50,254 nt of DNA from Tranquillimonas alkanivorans (GCF_900115595.1 NZ_FOXA01000018.1:1-50254); one strand, 5' to 3'. Shown: positions 26,475 to 35,960, counted from the stretch's first letter. Notes: generated by a model from the letters alone, not told the origin. Numbers and translations are program-made.

Positions 26475-28982
26475 ATGCATTGGGCAGAGCACGACACGGA
26501 GCATCTCGACCGGATCGGCGGCTGCGGCACCTACGAGTGGCGCGTGGCGGAGAACCGGCTGACTTGGTCGGCGGGCCTGGTGCAGCTCTACGGCCTCGAC
26601 CGCGCGCCGACGGCCGAGGAGGGCTTCACGCGGCTGGTGCACCCGGACGACCGCATGCGGGTCGAGGCGGAAACCTCCTGCTTTCTGGAGCGCGGCGGCA
26701 GCTACGAGCACGAGTTCCGTATCGTCCGGCCCGACGGCGAAGTCCGGCACATCCACGACCGGGGCGCGATCGAACGCGCGGCCGACGGCACACCGCTGGT
26801 GCTGCGCGGGCTCAATGTCGATGTCACGCGAGAGCGCCAAGCCCAGGCATCGCGGCACGACGCCCGGCTGAACACCGCCCCGGGCGTAGGCTTCTACGAG
26901 TTCGACATCGCCCGGGGGCGCTCCTGGTGGTCTGGCGAGATGTTCCGCATCCTGGACCTGGACCGCGCCGAGGCGGTCGACCCCGACGCCGTGACCCGGG
27001 CGCGGGTCGTCAAGGAGGACCAGGCGCGCTTGCGCGCGCTCCAGGAGGCCGCCAGCCGCCGGCTCGGCCCCTTCGAGATCGAGTATCGCATTCGCCGCCG
27101 CGACGGCAAAATCCGCTGGCTGCGCGACCGCGGTGAAACGCTTGGACCGCTCGACCCGGTGACAGGTCTGGCCTGGCAAGTCAAAGGGACCGTTATGGAC
27201 ATCACCGAGCAGAGGAGCGACGCTCCGGGGACGCCCGCCGGATCGGAAACCTTTCGCCAGGTGATCGAGGCGGCGCCCTTCGGGATCTGCGTCATCGACG
27301 CCGAGTTCCGGCTGATCCAGGTCAGCGCCGGCGCGGCCCCCGTCTTCGCGGGGATCGAGCCGCTGATCGGGCGCGATCTCGGCGAACTTCTGCGGATCAT
27401 CTGGCCCGAGCCCTTTGCCTCCGAGGCCATCGCGCAATTCCGGCGCACGCTGGAAACCGGAGAGCCCTACCACGCTTCGGCGACGCGGGAGCGACGCCAC
27501 GACCGGGACGCGGTCGAGACCTACGAGTGGAAGCTGGAGCAGATCCACCTGCCCGACGGCCGGCCCGGCGTCGTCTGCTACTTTTACGATCTCACCGCGC
27601 GCGCCACGCAGGAGGCCGAATTGCGGGAAAACGAGGAGCGTCTGGAGCTGGCCTACGAGGCCGCCGGCATGGGCGCCTGGGATCTCGACCTGACCACCGG
27701 CGGAGCCATCTGGACGCCGCAGCTCTACGCGCTCCTCGGTCTCGACCCCGACCGGCCGGCCTCCTCCGAGCTCTTCTTCGAGCATGTTCATCCCGACGAC
27801 AGGGACCAGCTCCGCGCCGCGTTCGAGCGCGCGATCGAGACCGGCGGGATCTTCGAGGCCGGCTTCCGGATCAGGCGCGCAGACGGAGCGCTGCGTCACG
27901 TCGCCGGGCGCGGCCGGATCGTGGCCCGGCAGGCCGGGCGCCCGGTGCGCATGATCGGGGTCAATTTCGACATCACCGACCGGCGCCGGATGGAGCGCAA
28001 GGTGCGCGACAACGAGCGGCAGCTCCGGCTGATCCTCGACAACGCGGTCGCCTTCATCGGCGTGCTCGATCTCGATGGCACGCTGCGCGAGGCCAACGCG
28101 ACCGCACTGAAGGCCGGCGGCCTCTCCCGCAAGGAGGTGATCGGCAAGCCTTTTTGGGAGACTTATTGGTGGTCGCACGACCCTGAGGTCGCGGAGCGGC
28201 TGCGCGGAGCGGTCGCCACGGCGGCCCGCGGCGAGGCCGTGCGATACGACGAGGTCGTCCGAATGCGCGGCGAGAGCCGCATGACGATCGACGTGTTGCT
28301 ATCGCCGATCTTCGACGACGATGGCGGCGTCCGGCAGATCGTGGCCTCCGGCTTCGACATCACCGAGCGCGAGAAGGCCATGAGCCACGTCCAGCTTTTG
28401 ATGCGCGAGATCAACCATCGCTCCAAGAACACGATCGCCCTGATCCAGGCGATCGCGCGGCAGATCTGGCGCGCCACGCCAGAGGATTTCTTCCCGCGCT
28501 TCGAGAGCCGCTTACGGGCGCTGGCCGCCGCGCACGACCTCCTGGTCAACGACGACTGGGACGGCGCGCTCCTCGAGGATCTCGTCCGCGCGCAGCTCGC
28601 GCATTTCGGCGACCTGATTGGCACGCGGATACACCTGAGCGGTCCCCGGGTCGGCGTGACCGCCGATGCCGCGCAGGCCCTCGGCATGGCCTTCCACGAG
28701 CTCGCGACCAACGCCGGAAAATACGGCGCGCTCGCCAACGAGGAGGGGCAGATCGACATCGCTTGGTCGGTCGACGGCGAGGCCGAGGAGGGCGGGATTC
28801 TCACCCTTTCCTGGACCGAGCGGGGCGGCCCCCCGGTCGCCGCGCCGGAGCGGAAGGGCTTCGGCAGCATCGTCCTCGATGCAATCGTCCGCAGCACGCT
28901 TGCCGGCGAGGTGGAGATCGCCTATCCGCCGGAGGGGCTGCGCTGGCGGCTCACTTGTTCGGACAAGTGCCTGCTGTCGTGA
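26475..28982 (+). CDS. HWE-family sensor histidine kinase with five PAS domains
   Basis: 835 residues, with GGAGGGA ahead of the ATG. No membrane helix, so it is a cytoplasmic sensor. Five PAS-like modules occupy about 13-121, 133-248, 258-378, 385-505 and 510-632, several followed by PAC-type endings (VDVTRERQ, MDITEQR, FDITDRR, FDITERE). The HWE/HisKA_2 dimerisation region has His648 in REINHRSKN. The ATPase domain has Asn746 (HELATNAGKYGAL), the WxE motif (SWTERGG) and GFGSIVLD. No LOV cysteine motif is seen. Likely partners are the nearby stand-alone receivers. Its 3' end overlaps a convergent DMT gene by 32 bp. Confidence 0.95.
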   Translation: MHWAEHDTEHLDRIGGCGTYEWRVAENRLTWSAGLVQLYGLDRAPTAEEGFTRLVHPDDRMRVEAETSCFLERGGSYEHEFRIVRPDGEVRHIHDRGAIERAADGTPLVLRGLNVDVTRERQAQASRHDARLNTAPGVGFYEFDIARGRSWWSGEMFRILDLDRAEAVDPDAVTRARVVKEDQARLRALQEAASRRLGPFEIEYRIRRRDGKIRWLRDRGETLGPLDPVTGLAWQVKGTVMDITEQRSDAPGTPAGSETFRQVIEAAPFGICVIDAEFRLIQVSAGAAPVFAGIEPLIGRDLGELLRIIWPEPFASEAIAQFRRTLETGEPYHASATRERRHDRDAVETYEWKLEQIHLPDGRPGVVCYFYDLTARATQEAELRENEERLELAYEAAGMGAWDLDLTTGGAIWTPQLYALLGLDPDRPASSELFFEHVHPDDRDQLRAAFERAIETGGIFEAGFRIRRADGALRHVAGRGRIVARQAGRPVRMIGVNFDITDRRRMERKVRDNERQLRLILDNAVAFIGVLDLDGTLREANATALKAGGLSRKEVIGKPFWETYWWSHDPEVAERLRGAVATAARGEAVRYDEVVRMRGESRMTIDVLLSPIFDDDGGVRQIVASGFDITEREKAMSHVQLLMREINHRSKNTIALIQAIARQIWRATPEDFFPRFESRLRALAAAHDLLVNDDWDGALLEDLVRAQLAHFGDLIGTRIHLSGPRVGVTADAAQALGMAFHELATNAGKYGALANEEGQIDIAWSVDGEAEEGGILTLSWTERGGPPVAAPERKGFGSIVLDAIVRSTLAGEVEIAYPPEGLRWRLTCSDKCLLS

Positions 28983-29976
28983 CGGACCCGGGCGCACCTG
29001 CGGCGCTGCGCTCTGTGGCAGCCTCGCCCCCCTCGGACGCCCGCTCCCTGTGGAAGACATAGGCGCTCGAGGCCAGGATGATCGCCGTGCCGAGACAGGT
29101 CAGCGCGTCGGGCAGGTCCCCGAAGACCAGGAATCCCATCGCAGTCGCGCCCACGATCTCGAGATACTGCACCGGTGCAAGGCGGCTCGCCTCCTCGCGG
29201 CCGAAGGCATAGGCGATCATCAGGAAGGTCGCGGCTGCGAGCGCGCCGGCCGCCGCGAGCGCGCCCCAGGCCCAGGCCGGGGCGGCCGCGATCCGCGGGG
29301 TTGGCCAGCCGAGGGTTGGGGCGGCGGCCATGGCGAGGGCGAGCAGGCCCGCCCCGCAAAGCGAGGCCCCGAGCTGAAGCGTCAGCGGCGAGCGCGTCCG
29401 CGTCGCGCGGCGCATGACGATCATGTTGAGCGCGTACGCCAGCGCGGCCAAGGCCGGCAGCAGGGCCGCGAGGCCGAACTCCGACATCCCAGGACGGATC
29501 ACGATCAGGGCGCCCACCAGTCCCACGCCGACGGCGATGTAGCGGCGCGGGCCGACCCTCTCGCCGAGCAGGGGCCGGGCCAGCAGGGTCAACAGGAGCG
29601 GCTCGACGAAGAAGATCGCGATCGCGGTGGCGATCGGCATGACGTGGAAGGCCGAGATCAAGGAAACCAGCGTCACCGACACGAGCAGGCCTGAGAGCGC
29701 CACCAGCGGCGAGATCATCCTGCCGCGCAGCCGGTGCCGCAGGAGAAGCGCCAGCCCGCCGAGGAGCGCAGCCTGGGCCAGGGTCCGCCACAGGGTGATC
29801 TCCAGCGGCGATATCACCTCCGTCAGAAGCTTCGAGAGCGTGTCGCCCACCGGCAGCAGGGCCATGGCGAGGCACATCGCCAAAAGGCCTGATCGGCCTG
29901 CGGCCAGGCGCAGACGGTGGCTTGGGAAGCGGGCGGCACGAGGCAAGGCGGACCTGAAAAGGCGCTCCACCATCAA
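28951..29976 (-). CDS. EamA/DMT superfamily transporter
   Basis: 341 residues with about ten hydrophobic helices in two EamA repeats. The first covers about 28-160 (with ITLWRTLAQAALLGG) and the second about 168-310. A basic N-terminal leader precedes helix 1, and the hydrophilic C-terminal tail of ~25 residues overlaps the 3' end of the HWE kinase gene on the other strand. It is an inner-membrane exporter of unknown substrate, possibly of the S-adenosylmethionine- or riboflavin-type subgroups. A second ATG one codon downstream is equally possible as the start. Confidence 0.9.
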   Translation of the reverse strand: MMVERLFRSALPRAARFPSHRLRLAAGRSGLLAMCLAMALLPVGDTLSKLLTEVISPLEITLWRTLAQAALLGGLALLLRHRLRGRMISPLVALSGLLVSVTLVSLISAFHVMPIATAIAIFFVEPLLLTLLARPLLGERVGPRRYIAVGVGLVGALIVIRPGMSEFGLAALLPALAALAYALNMIVMRRATRTRSPLTLQLGASLCGAGLLALAMAAAPTLGWPTPRIAAAPAWAWGALAAAGALAAATFLMIAYAFGREEASRLAPVQYLEIVGATAMGFLVFGDLPDALTCLGTAIILASSAYVFHRERASEGGEAATERSAAGAPGSVTTAGTCPNK

Positions 29977-30299
29977 TACATCTCCGTCACATGGGTGGCC
30001 GCCGTCTCGACAACCGGCCCCTGTCCGGGCGTGCAGGACTGTCAGCGAGAGAGGCTGGCGGCCGAGGCGGCCGACGCGACGCCATCGCGTGCCTCACGGG
30101 CTCCCTATGCGCCACGGGGCCGCCGGGTCAAGCCCCCTGGCCGGTGAGAGCACCGCTCGCGCACGATGCCGAAGGCGTGACCGGGTCGGACGTTGCGGCA
30201 GTGTCGCAAGGCGAGGCCTTCGATGATCTTTCTTTGCAACGCGCCGGAGAAACTCCACCTTCCGACGCGACGCGAGAACAGGGAGTTGGGAGCGCATGC

Positions 30300-30683
30300 A
30301 TGGGGATATGCCGGTCTGTGGTCATCGTCGAGGACAATGTCCTGATCGCGCTCGACCTGGCCGATCATTGCGAGGAGCTGGGTCTGCATGTCATGGCGGT
30401 CGCGCATTCGGCGGCGCAGGCGCGCGAGCGGTTCGCGGGGCTGCGACCGGACGCGGTTCTGAGCGACCTGGAGTTGGGCGCGGGCCCCGACGGGGCCGAT
30501 GCCGTGCGTGAGCTGCGCGCGGAACTGCCGGAGATCCGTGTCGTCTTCATCACCGCGGCGACCCGCCGCGCGAGCCTTGAGCGGATGATGGCCCTGCGGC
30601 CCGATGCGGTCCTGAGAAAGCCCGTACGGCGGGCGGAGCTGGCCGAGGCGCTCGGCGTGACGCTCCTCCGTCCGTCCCGGTGA
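30300..30683 (+). CDS. stand-alone response-regulator receiver
   Basis: 127 residues from the ATG at 30300. The open frame extends back to 29991, but that part has no receiver similarity. Single receiver domain: acidic pair Glu11-Asp12 (VVIVEDNVLIALDLADHCEELG), phosphoacceptor Asp56 (VLSDLELGAGPDG), switch Thr in FITAAT, and the Lys of LRKPV. No output domain. It is convergent with the GAF-containing kinase at 30705, 21 bp away, and close to the HWE kinase, either of which could phosphorylate it. Confidence 0.9.
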   Translation: MGICRSVVIVEDNVLIALDLADHCEELGLHVMAVAHSAAQARERFAGLRPDAVLSDLELGAGPDGADAVRELRAELPEIRVVFITAATRRASLERMMALRPDAVLRKPVRRAELAEALGVTLLRPSR

Positions 30684-30704
30684 GTGGCCCGTCTGCGCGG
30701 CCGG

Positions 30705-31943
30705 TCAGGTCGGAGGCTTCTCGGCCGCCCCGCCCCCGGGAAGGCCCGCACCCGAGATGGCGGGACGCGCCGGCAGGGGCATCGTCATGGCGAAGGTGAC
30801 GGTGCCGTCGTTCGAATGCGCAGTGAGTTCGCCGCCATGCGCCTTGGCGATTTCCGAGGCGATGTAGAGCCCGAGGCCTAAGCCTTCCCCGCTCGAGCCG
30901 GCTTGGCCGCGGTTGAAGGGCTGGAACAGCGAGCGCAGAATCTTGCGCGGGAGCGGGCCGCCGGCATTGGTGACCGAGACCACGAAGCGGCTGTCCCGCT
31001 CGGTGGCCCGCACATGGATCGGCGCGTCCGGCGTCCCATGAGTGACGGCGTTGCCGAGCAGGTTCGACAGGAGCTGGCCCATCCTGGCGGGATCGCAGGG
31101 CAGCTTTCCGCAGGCGAACTCGGCTTGGATCGTCCGACCGGACGCCGTCTCCGTTTCCGCGACGACCTCCTCGAAGGCGTTGCGGATATCGGCCTCGGGA
31201 TCGATCTCGACCGGGATGCCGCCGCCAAGCCGGCCGCGCGCGAGGTCGAGGAGGTTGCGGATGAGATCCTCCATGCGCGCCGCGCTCGAGTCGATCTGCT
31301 CCACGACCGCGGCGCTGCGCGCGTCGAGTGGCGTGCGCTTGAGCAGTCGCGCGCCAGCCTGGATGGCGGAGACCGGGTTGCGCAGATCGTGGCCCAGCAT
31401 GGCCAGGAACTCCTCGCGGACGCGGCCGAAGGACCGCTCCCTCCTGAGCTCGCGCCCCTGCGTGGCCAACGCCCGGTGGGTGCCGAGCTGTGCCGCGATG
31501 AGATCGGCGAAAAGCGCGAAGGTTTCGAGCACCTCGGGGCTGTTGAGCGGGCGCATCTCCGTGTCGAGGCCGCACAGCGTGCCGAAGAATTCGCCTTCCT
31601 CGTCGGCGATCGGCACCGAGATGTAGCTCGTGATGCCGAATTGGCGCAGCTTCCAGTGGTCGCGGTAAAGCGGGTCGGTCGCGACGTCGTCGACGATGAT
31701 CGTCCGGCCGCAGCCGCGCACCTCGATGCAGAGCGTCGAATTGACGTCGAGCTCGTCGCCGGGCCCGAGGCCGAAACCAAGCCGGTCGAGAGAGGCGCAG
31801 GTGATCCAGCGCTCCGGCGTCACTCGCGCGATCGCGGCGAAGCGCACGCCCGTCAGCGCGCAGACGGCTTTCAGAATGCGCGATGTGGACGGCAGGCCGA
31901 GGACCGCCGTCACGTCGTCCTGCAGTACTTCGCCTTCCGGCAC
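30705..31943 (-). CDS. GAF-domain sensor histidine kinase
   Basis: About 412 residues from a GTG at 31943 with GGAAGG five bases ahead. The frame is open to a GTG at 32075, but the extra 44 residues are atypical. A GAF domain (about 15-160, with ARVTPERWITCASLDRLGFGL and YISVPIADEEGEFFGTLCGLD) is followed by a HisKA region with phosphoacceptor His in LAMLGHDLRNPVSAI, and an ATPase domain with LLGNAVTHG and GLGLGLYIASEIAKAHGG. There are no membrane helices, so it is a cytoplasmic sensor of a small ligand. It is convergent with the receiver at 30300. A frameshifted relative of its GAF part lies at 48770. Confidence 0.9.
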   Translation of the reverse strand: MPEGEVLQDDVTAVLGLPSTSRILKAVCALTGVRFAAIARVTPERWITCASLDRLGFGLGPGDELDVNSTLCIEVRGCGRTIIVDDVATDPLYRDHWKLRQFGITSYISVPIADEEGEFFGTLCGLDTEMRPLNSPEVLETFALFADLIAAQLGTHRALATQGRELRRERSFGRVREEFLAMLGHDLRNPVSAIQAGARLLKRTPLDARSAAVVEQIDSSAARMEDLIRNLLDLARGRLGGGIPVEIDPEADIRNAFEEVVAETETASGRTIQAEFACGKLPCDPARMGQLLSNLLGNAVTHGTPDAPIHVRATERDSRFVVSVTNAGGPLPRKILRSLFQPFNRGQAGSSGEGLGLGLYIASEIAKAHGGELTAHSNDGTVTFAMTMPLPARPAISGAGLPGGGAAEKPPT

Positions 31944-32192
31944 GATCTCCTTCCCCTCATGGAGAGACTTCGCTCGGTTCCTAAGAGCCGACGGCTCCCG
32001 GAAGGAGCTTATCGCGAGACAGCATGTACCCGCAATGAAGCGCTGGAAGATCGGAATAAGCCCGAAGCTGCGCACCAGAGGCGTGCGGCCGGAGAACTCC
32101 CGGTGGGGAGCCGCTCTGGAGGCACGAGAGCCGAGGATGCTCGAAGAGCAGCGGGCCCGGCCGGAGGGATATCGCAGTGACGCCGCCCCGGG

Positions 32193-33659
32193 TCAGGCCT
32201 CCTGGTCGTTCATCCTCGTCCACACGGAGTGCAGGGAGGCGGCGAGACGATGCAGGAACTCGGGATCCGCATTCTCCGGATCCGCCAGCTCGTTCTCGGC
32301 CAGCACGCTGTCCTCGTCCAGCACCTTGCCCGGCGAGAAGCGACGTAGGGTTCTGCCGGAGCCGATCAGTGCGTCGATCGTCGGGATCAGGTGGCCATCT
32401 TGACGGTCGAGTTCCGCACGCAACTTCTCAACGTCAACGTCGAGATGCTCGGCGACCAGGTCGTCGCGGATGTCGAGCACCCGCGCGCGGAACCCGCCGC
32501 GCCGGTGCTCGGGCAACATTTCCGCTTCCACGATGAGGTCGCACTCGGTGTCAAAGCCCATCGAGCGGTTGTTCAGGTTGGACGACCCGACGCGCAGCAG
32601 CGTGTCATCCGCGACGAGCACCTTGGCGTGGACGTAAATCAAGTTCCCCGCCTCGGTGACGGGATAGTAGGCGCGAAACCGCCCGTGCCGGTCGGCGTGC
32701 CACAGCATGTTCAGAAGCTTGCGCCGTGCGCCGTCCATGGGCAGGCGCTGCAGCCAGCCTTCCGCATTCTCCGGCAGGACGAGCACAATTTCCGGCCCGT
32801 CAGCCTCGCGGAGGCGCCGCACCAGCGCCTCCGCAAGGGTACGTGAGGCGAGGTACTGGGACTCGATATAGAGCGTGCGCTGTGTGCTCTCAATGGCGGC
32901 GAGATAGAGCGCCTCGATCTCTCGAATTTGCTCGTCCTCGTCGAAGGCGGGGGCGGAGCGTGCGATGCCGACCGGGATATTTTCGAAGTCGGGCTCCAGC
33001 CCCTCGGGCCAGAGGTCGCGTGGCTGGAGATAATCCTTCGGCACCTCGCGGGTGGCGCGACGCCAGCGATGCCGGGCGATGCCGCCCAGGGCTTGTGCCG
33101 CCGGACCGGAGACCAGGGTGGTCGCATCGTGCCAGGCTTTGTAGGAGGCGCCGTTCGGATCCGTACGGCGCGGATCCTCATCAAGGTGCTCGCGCGTGTC
33201 CCAGCGGGAGGTCGTCATGTCGATCCCGCCGCAGAAGGCCAGGCTGTCGTCGATCACGATGATCTTCGAGTGATGCGCGGCGCCCTGGGGGTGCACGCCG
33301 TCGAGGTGGAAGTGGAGCCGTGGGTCGGTGAGGTAGTTCTTCACGAAGAACGGCATCTGTTTGCGCCCGATCATCTGCAGGCCGCCAAGGTCCCACTTGA
33401 GCAGGTAAACGTCGAGGTCCGGACGCTGCCTCGGCAGCCAGTCCAGGAAGGCGCCGAGCGTGACCGGCCCCTCCAGCGTCTGGTGCTCGGGCTCGAACTC
33501 GATGCGTGTGTCGAAGTCCCAGCCGATGAGCATGATCGAGTGCTCCGCCAGGAGCATCGCCTGCTTGGCGATGCGGAAAAAATCGGCGGCGTCGACGATG
33601 ACGCGGAAACGATCCGCCTGCGCGACGCGCCAGCACGTCTCTCCGGGTTCGAGCACCAT
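32193..33659 (-). CDS. phospholipase D-like protein with two HKD motifs
   Basis: 488 residues from the ATG at 33659 (GAGAGG eight bases ahead). The open frame back to 34127 lacks family similarity. The two catalytic motifs are HSKIIVID (about residue 150) and HAKVLVAD (about 340), each followed by the GG/GS and N motifs (GGID; GSSNLNNRS). This is a PLD-superfamily enzyme acting on phosphodiesters. Lengths near 480-500 with these spacings are found among cardiolipin-synthase-like and PLD-type proteins. No signal peptide is clear. It could be a cytoplasmic or membrane-associated phosphatidyltransferase. Its own transcript appears monocistronic. Confidence 0.9.
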   Translation of the reverse strand: MVLEPGETCWRVAQADRFRVIVDAADFFRIAKQAMLLAEHSIMLIGWDFDTRIEFEPEHQTLEGPVTLGAFLDWLPRQRPDLDVYLLKWDLGGLQMIGRKQMPFFVKNYLTDPRLHFHLDGVHPQGAAHHSKIIVIDDSLAFCGGIDMTTSRWDTREHLDEDPRRTDPNGASYKAWHDATTLVSGPAAQALGGIARHRWRRATREVPKDYLQPRDLWPEGLEPDFENIPVGIARSAPAFDEDEQIREIEALYLAAIESTQRTLYIESQYLASRTLAEALVRRLREADGPEIVLVLPENAEGWLQRLPMDGARRKLLNMLWHADRHGRFRAYYPVTEAGNLIYVHAKVLVADDTLLRVGSSNLNNRSMGFDTECDLIVEAEMLPEHRRGGFRARVLDIRDDLVAEHLDVDVEKLRAELDRQDGHLIPTIDALIGSGRTLRRFSPGKVLDEDSVLAENELADPENADPEFLHRLAASLHSVWTRMNDQEA

Positions 33660-34031
33660 CAGGTCCGCCTCTCGTTCACGATCGCCCCGCCCGATATCGG
33701 ACTCGACCCGAGGCTGATGAGCGGCGCGGGTCCGCCTGCCGTTCGGGAAGCCGCGCGCGCCGGGTCTCCACACGACGTGAAAGGCGCACCTCCCCAGCAA
33801 CGATGTTTCCGCAAATGGCGCCGGCCTTGATCGACCCTCCAATGTCCAGCGTCCTCGACATCTCGTTCCGCGTCTCGCCTCGCTGCCATAAACACGCTCT
33901 CCTGCAGGAAAAGAAGCTCTCGATAGTTCTCCCGGTTCCGGCGCCAGAACCCCTCGAAGCGCCCGAATACTCTCGCCCGATCCCGTTCTATCTGCTCGCA
34001 ATGCAGCGGAGGGCGAGCATGCGGGGAAGAC
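33660..34031. other. intergenic stretch, no gene recognised
   Basis: Open frames exist on both strands (including an extension of the phospholipase frame), but they are rich in Arg/Pro/Ser and show no domain. I see no RNA gene or repeat. Confidence 0.4.
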
Positions 34032-34190
34032 GTGCGAGCTCTTCTCGAAGCGGTGGAGCCCGCGCTTCAGGAGGCCGCGAGCTTGAGCCTGAAGCCCGGC
34101 ATCTCGGTAACGATCCTGAAGGACCACGTGGTCACCGGCTGCGGCGGGAATGCAGTTGATCCCGACGAGGGCGCGGCAATCGAAAATTGA
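34032..34190 (+). CDS. possible small acidic protein
   Basis: A 52-residue frame starting at GTG 34032 with GGGGA five bases ahead. It reads as a plausible protein (SLKPGISVTILKDHVVTG near the middle, ending DPDEGAAIEN), with a strand-like centre and acidic end. No family recognised. The start codon is weak and the open frame continues upstream with unlikely composition, so it could also be the end of a decayed gene. Confidence 0.35.
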   Translation: MRALLEAVEPALQEAASLSLKPGISVTILKDHVVTGCGGNAVDPDEGAAIEN

Positions 34191-34332
34191 CGCGGAAGCG
34201 AAGTAGCGCAGCGACGGCTCGCCGCCCCAGAAAAACTACCAGGACGGTCAGCGATATACATGCCGACTACGGCAGAGGCGACGCGGGAAGCCTTCACCGG
34301 ACCCGAGGTCGGCCAAATGGCGAGGTGTGCCA

Positions 34333-34365
34333 AGAAAAGCCCGCGGTGCACCAGACACCGCGGGC
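34333..34365 (-). terminator. intrinsic terminator downstream of the nonapeptide-repeat gene
   Basis: On the minus strand a perfect 10-bp GC-rich stem (arms 34356-34365 and 34339-34348, 7-nt loop) is followed by TTTTCTT. It lies about 145 bp past the stop of the PRC/nonapeptide-repeat gene and is its likely end signal. Confidence 0.8.
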
Positions 34366-34508
34366 GGGGAGGATCTCAGCATGAACGCATGAACACGTCC
34401 CCAACCTCCCGGCTTCTCGAAAGTTCCGCCAATCTGCGAGGGCGGTCCGAGCGACCCGCACGGAAAAAGCGTCCGCAGGCACCCTTTCCAGCGGCTTTTC
34501 AGCTTATG

Positions 34509-35876
34509 CTACTGCACGTCGGCCATGTTCTCGAGCTGCTCTTCCGTGGTGTCGACATAGGCGCGCACCATGTCGCCCACCTCGGAGCGCTGCAGCGAGA
34601 CGCGGTCCTTCGGCAGGGCGACCTCTTTCTCGCCCAACCCCAGAAAACCGCCGACCTCGATGATTAGCTCATCACTCATGACCCGCTCGATCTCGCCGAT
34701 GCGGTCGCCGGTCCGGTCGTAGACGCCGGTGCCTTCGATTTCGACCGGGTCCAGATCCTCGATGGCGATGATGACGAAGCCGTCCGCCGCGGCCATCTCG
34801 GCCTCCGTCTGGACCTGCTGGTCGCGGCTGATTTCCGCCGTCTGCTCTTCCTCGACGACATTCACGTCGGCTTCCGCCTGCTCGACGGCCACGTTGGCGC
34901 CTTCGGCGGGCTCCACGCGCACCTTCGCGTCTGCCTGGCTGACGGTGACATCGGCGTCACCGGCCGTGCGCATGTCCACGTTCGGCTCGCCCTGGTCGAT
35001 GGCGACCTGTGCCTGGTCGGCGGTGGTGACGTTCACCTGAGCTTCGGCCTCGCTTACGCGGACCTGCGCCTCGGCGTCCTCGATCACGATGTTCGGCTCG
35101 GGACGCTCGAAGCGCACCACCGGCTCAGGCTGCTGCACCTGGACGTTCGGCTGCTGCTGCGCCACGTTCACGTCCGGCTCCGGCATCTGGATCGTTACCA
35201 CCGGCTCAGGAATGTCCACCGAGACGGTCGGCTGCGCCTGCTCCACGGTCACGACCGGCGCTTGCTGCTCGACCATGACATCGGGCTTCGACTGGGTCAC
35301 GGTGATCGTCGGCTCAGGCTGTTCGACGGTGACTTCGGGCGCATTCTGGCTCACCGAGACCTGCGGGTCCGGCACGTCCACCGTCACTTTCGGCTCGGCC
35401 TGCTCCACGACGAACTGACCACCGGCCGTCTGAACCGTCTCGGTGCTCACGTTCTCCTCGCCGGCGGCGACGGCACCACGACGCTCGACCTCGCGGAAGG
35501 CCATCTCGAACGTGGCCTCGTCATGAATGCGGTTCGCCCCCTCGATGTCGGCCATGCTGGCGTTGCGGATGTCGGCCGCGTCCACGTCTGCCACGAAGCC
35601 ATCGCCCTCGTAGCGCATGTCCTCCAGACGAATGGGCACCGGATTGCCCTCGGCGGCGATGACGATGACGTAGAGCTGGTCGTCCTGGATCGCGAAATCG
35701 CTGATCTTACCCAGCGGCTCGCCGGTCTCCAGTACCACGCGCTGGCCAGCCGCCTCCTGCATCTGCATCGACGAGGCGTCGCCGAATTCCTCTTCCCAGG
35801 TCTGGGCAATCGCCGGAGTGCCGAGCAGCGCGATCGCGGCTACGCCAGCCATCAGCTTCGTCTTCGCATTACCCAT
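34509..35876 (-). CDS. secreted PRC-barrel protein with nonapeptide repeats
   Basis: 455 residues. The signal peptide (MGNAKTKLMAGVAAIALLGTPAIAQ) ends near residue 25. A PRC-barrel-like domain covers about 43-110 (GEPLGKISDFAIQDDQLYVIVI). Residues ~162-345 consist of about 20 repeats of nine residues, P-x-V-x-V-x3-(E/Q), losing the Pro in later units. A second PRC-like domain lies at about 370-435 (VYDRTGDRIGEIERV, then FLGLGEKEVALP). The alternating Val pattern suggests stacked beta strands, in an acidic, extracytoplasmic protein. AAAGGAGG precedes the start. The neighbour at 35961 has a related PRC domain with the same GLGEKEVALP-like motif. Function unknown; an envelope or matrix role is inferred. 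Confidence 0.85.
   Translation of the reverse strand: MGNAKTKLMAGVAAIALLGTPAIAQTWEEEFGDASSMQMQEAAGQRVVLETGEPLGKISDFAIQDDQLYVIVIAAEGNPVPIRLEDMRYEGDGFVADVDAADIRNASMADIEGANRIHDEATFEMAFREVERRGAVAAGEENVSTETVQTAGGQFVVEQAEPKVTVDVPDPQVSVSQNAPEVTVEQPEPTITVTQSKPDVMVEQQAPVVTVEQAQPTVSVDIPEPVVTIQMPEPDVNVAQQQPNVQVQQPEPVVRFERPEPNIVIEDAEAQVRVSEAEAQVNVTTADQAQVAIDQGEPNVDMRTAGDADVTVSQADAKVRVEPAEGANVAVEQAEADVNVVEEEQTAEISRDQQVQTEAEMAAADGFVIIAIEDLDPVEIEGTGVYDRTGDRIGEIERVMSDELIIEVGGFLGLGEKEVALPKDRVSLQRSEVGDMVRAYVDTTEEQLENMADVQ
34848..35393 (-). repeat. about twenty 27-bp units coding nonapeptide repeats
   Basis: Period of nine residues for most units (for example PEVTVEQPE, PTVSVDIPE, PDVNVAQQQ), with a few 10-residue units in the second half. 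The DNA units are diverged, so the array is maintained at protein level rather than being a recent expansion. Confidence 0.85.
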
Positions 35877-35960
35877 GGTCTACCTCCTTTTGCCGATATC
35901 ATCTTCCGCGCACATGACGCAGGAGGATGTGGAAGGGTTCCACGCGTCCTACGTGGAAGT

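Noticed and set aside
25668-28178. 836-codon open frame on the minus strand
   Set aside because: Lies opposite the HWE kinase and includes an out-of-frame reading of the NmrA-like gene. Its composition is that of a GC-rich antisense shadow and it shows no domain.
32076-32192. start of the GAF kinase further upstream
   Set aside because: The frame reaches only to 32075; the first 44 residues lack family similarity and a ribosome-binding site, while the GTG at 31943 has one.
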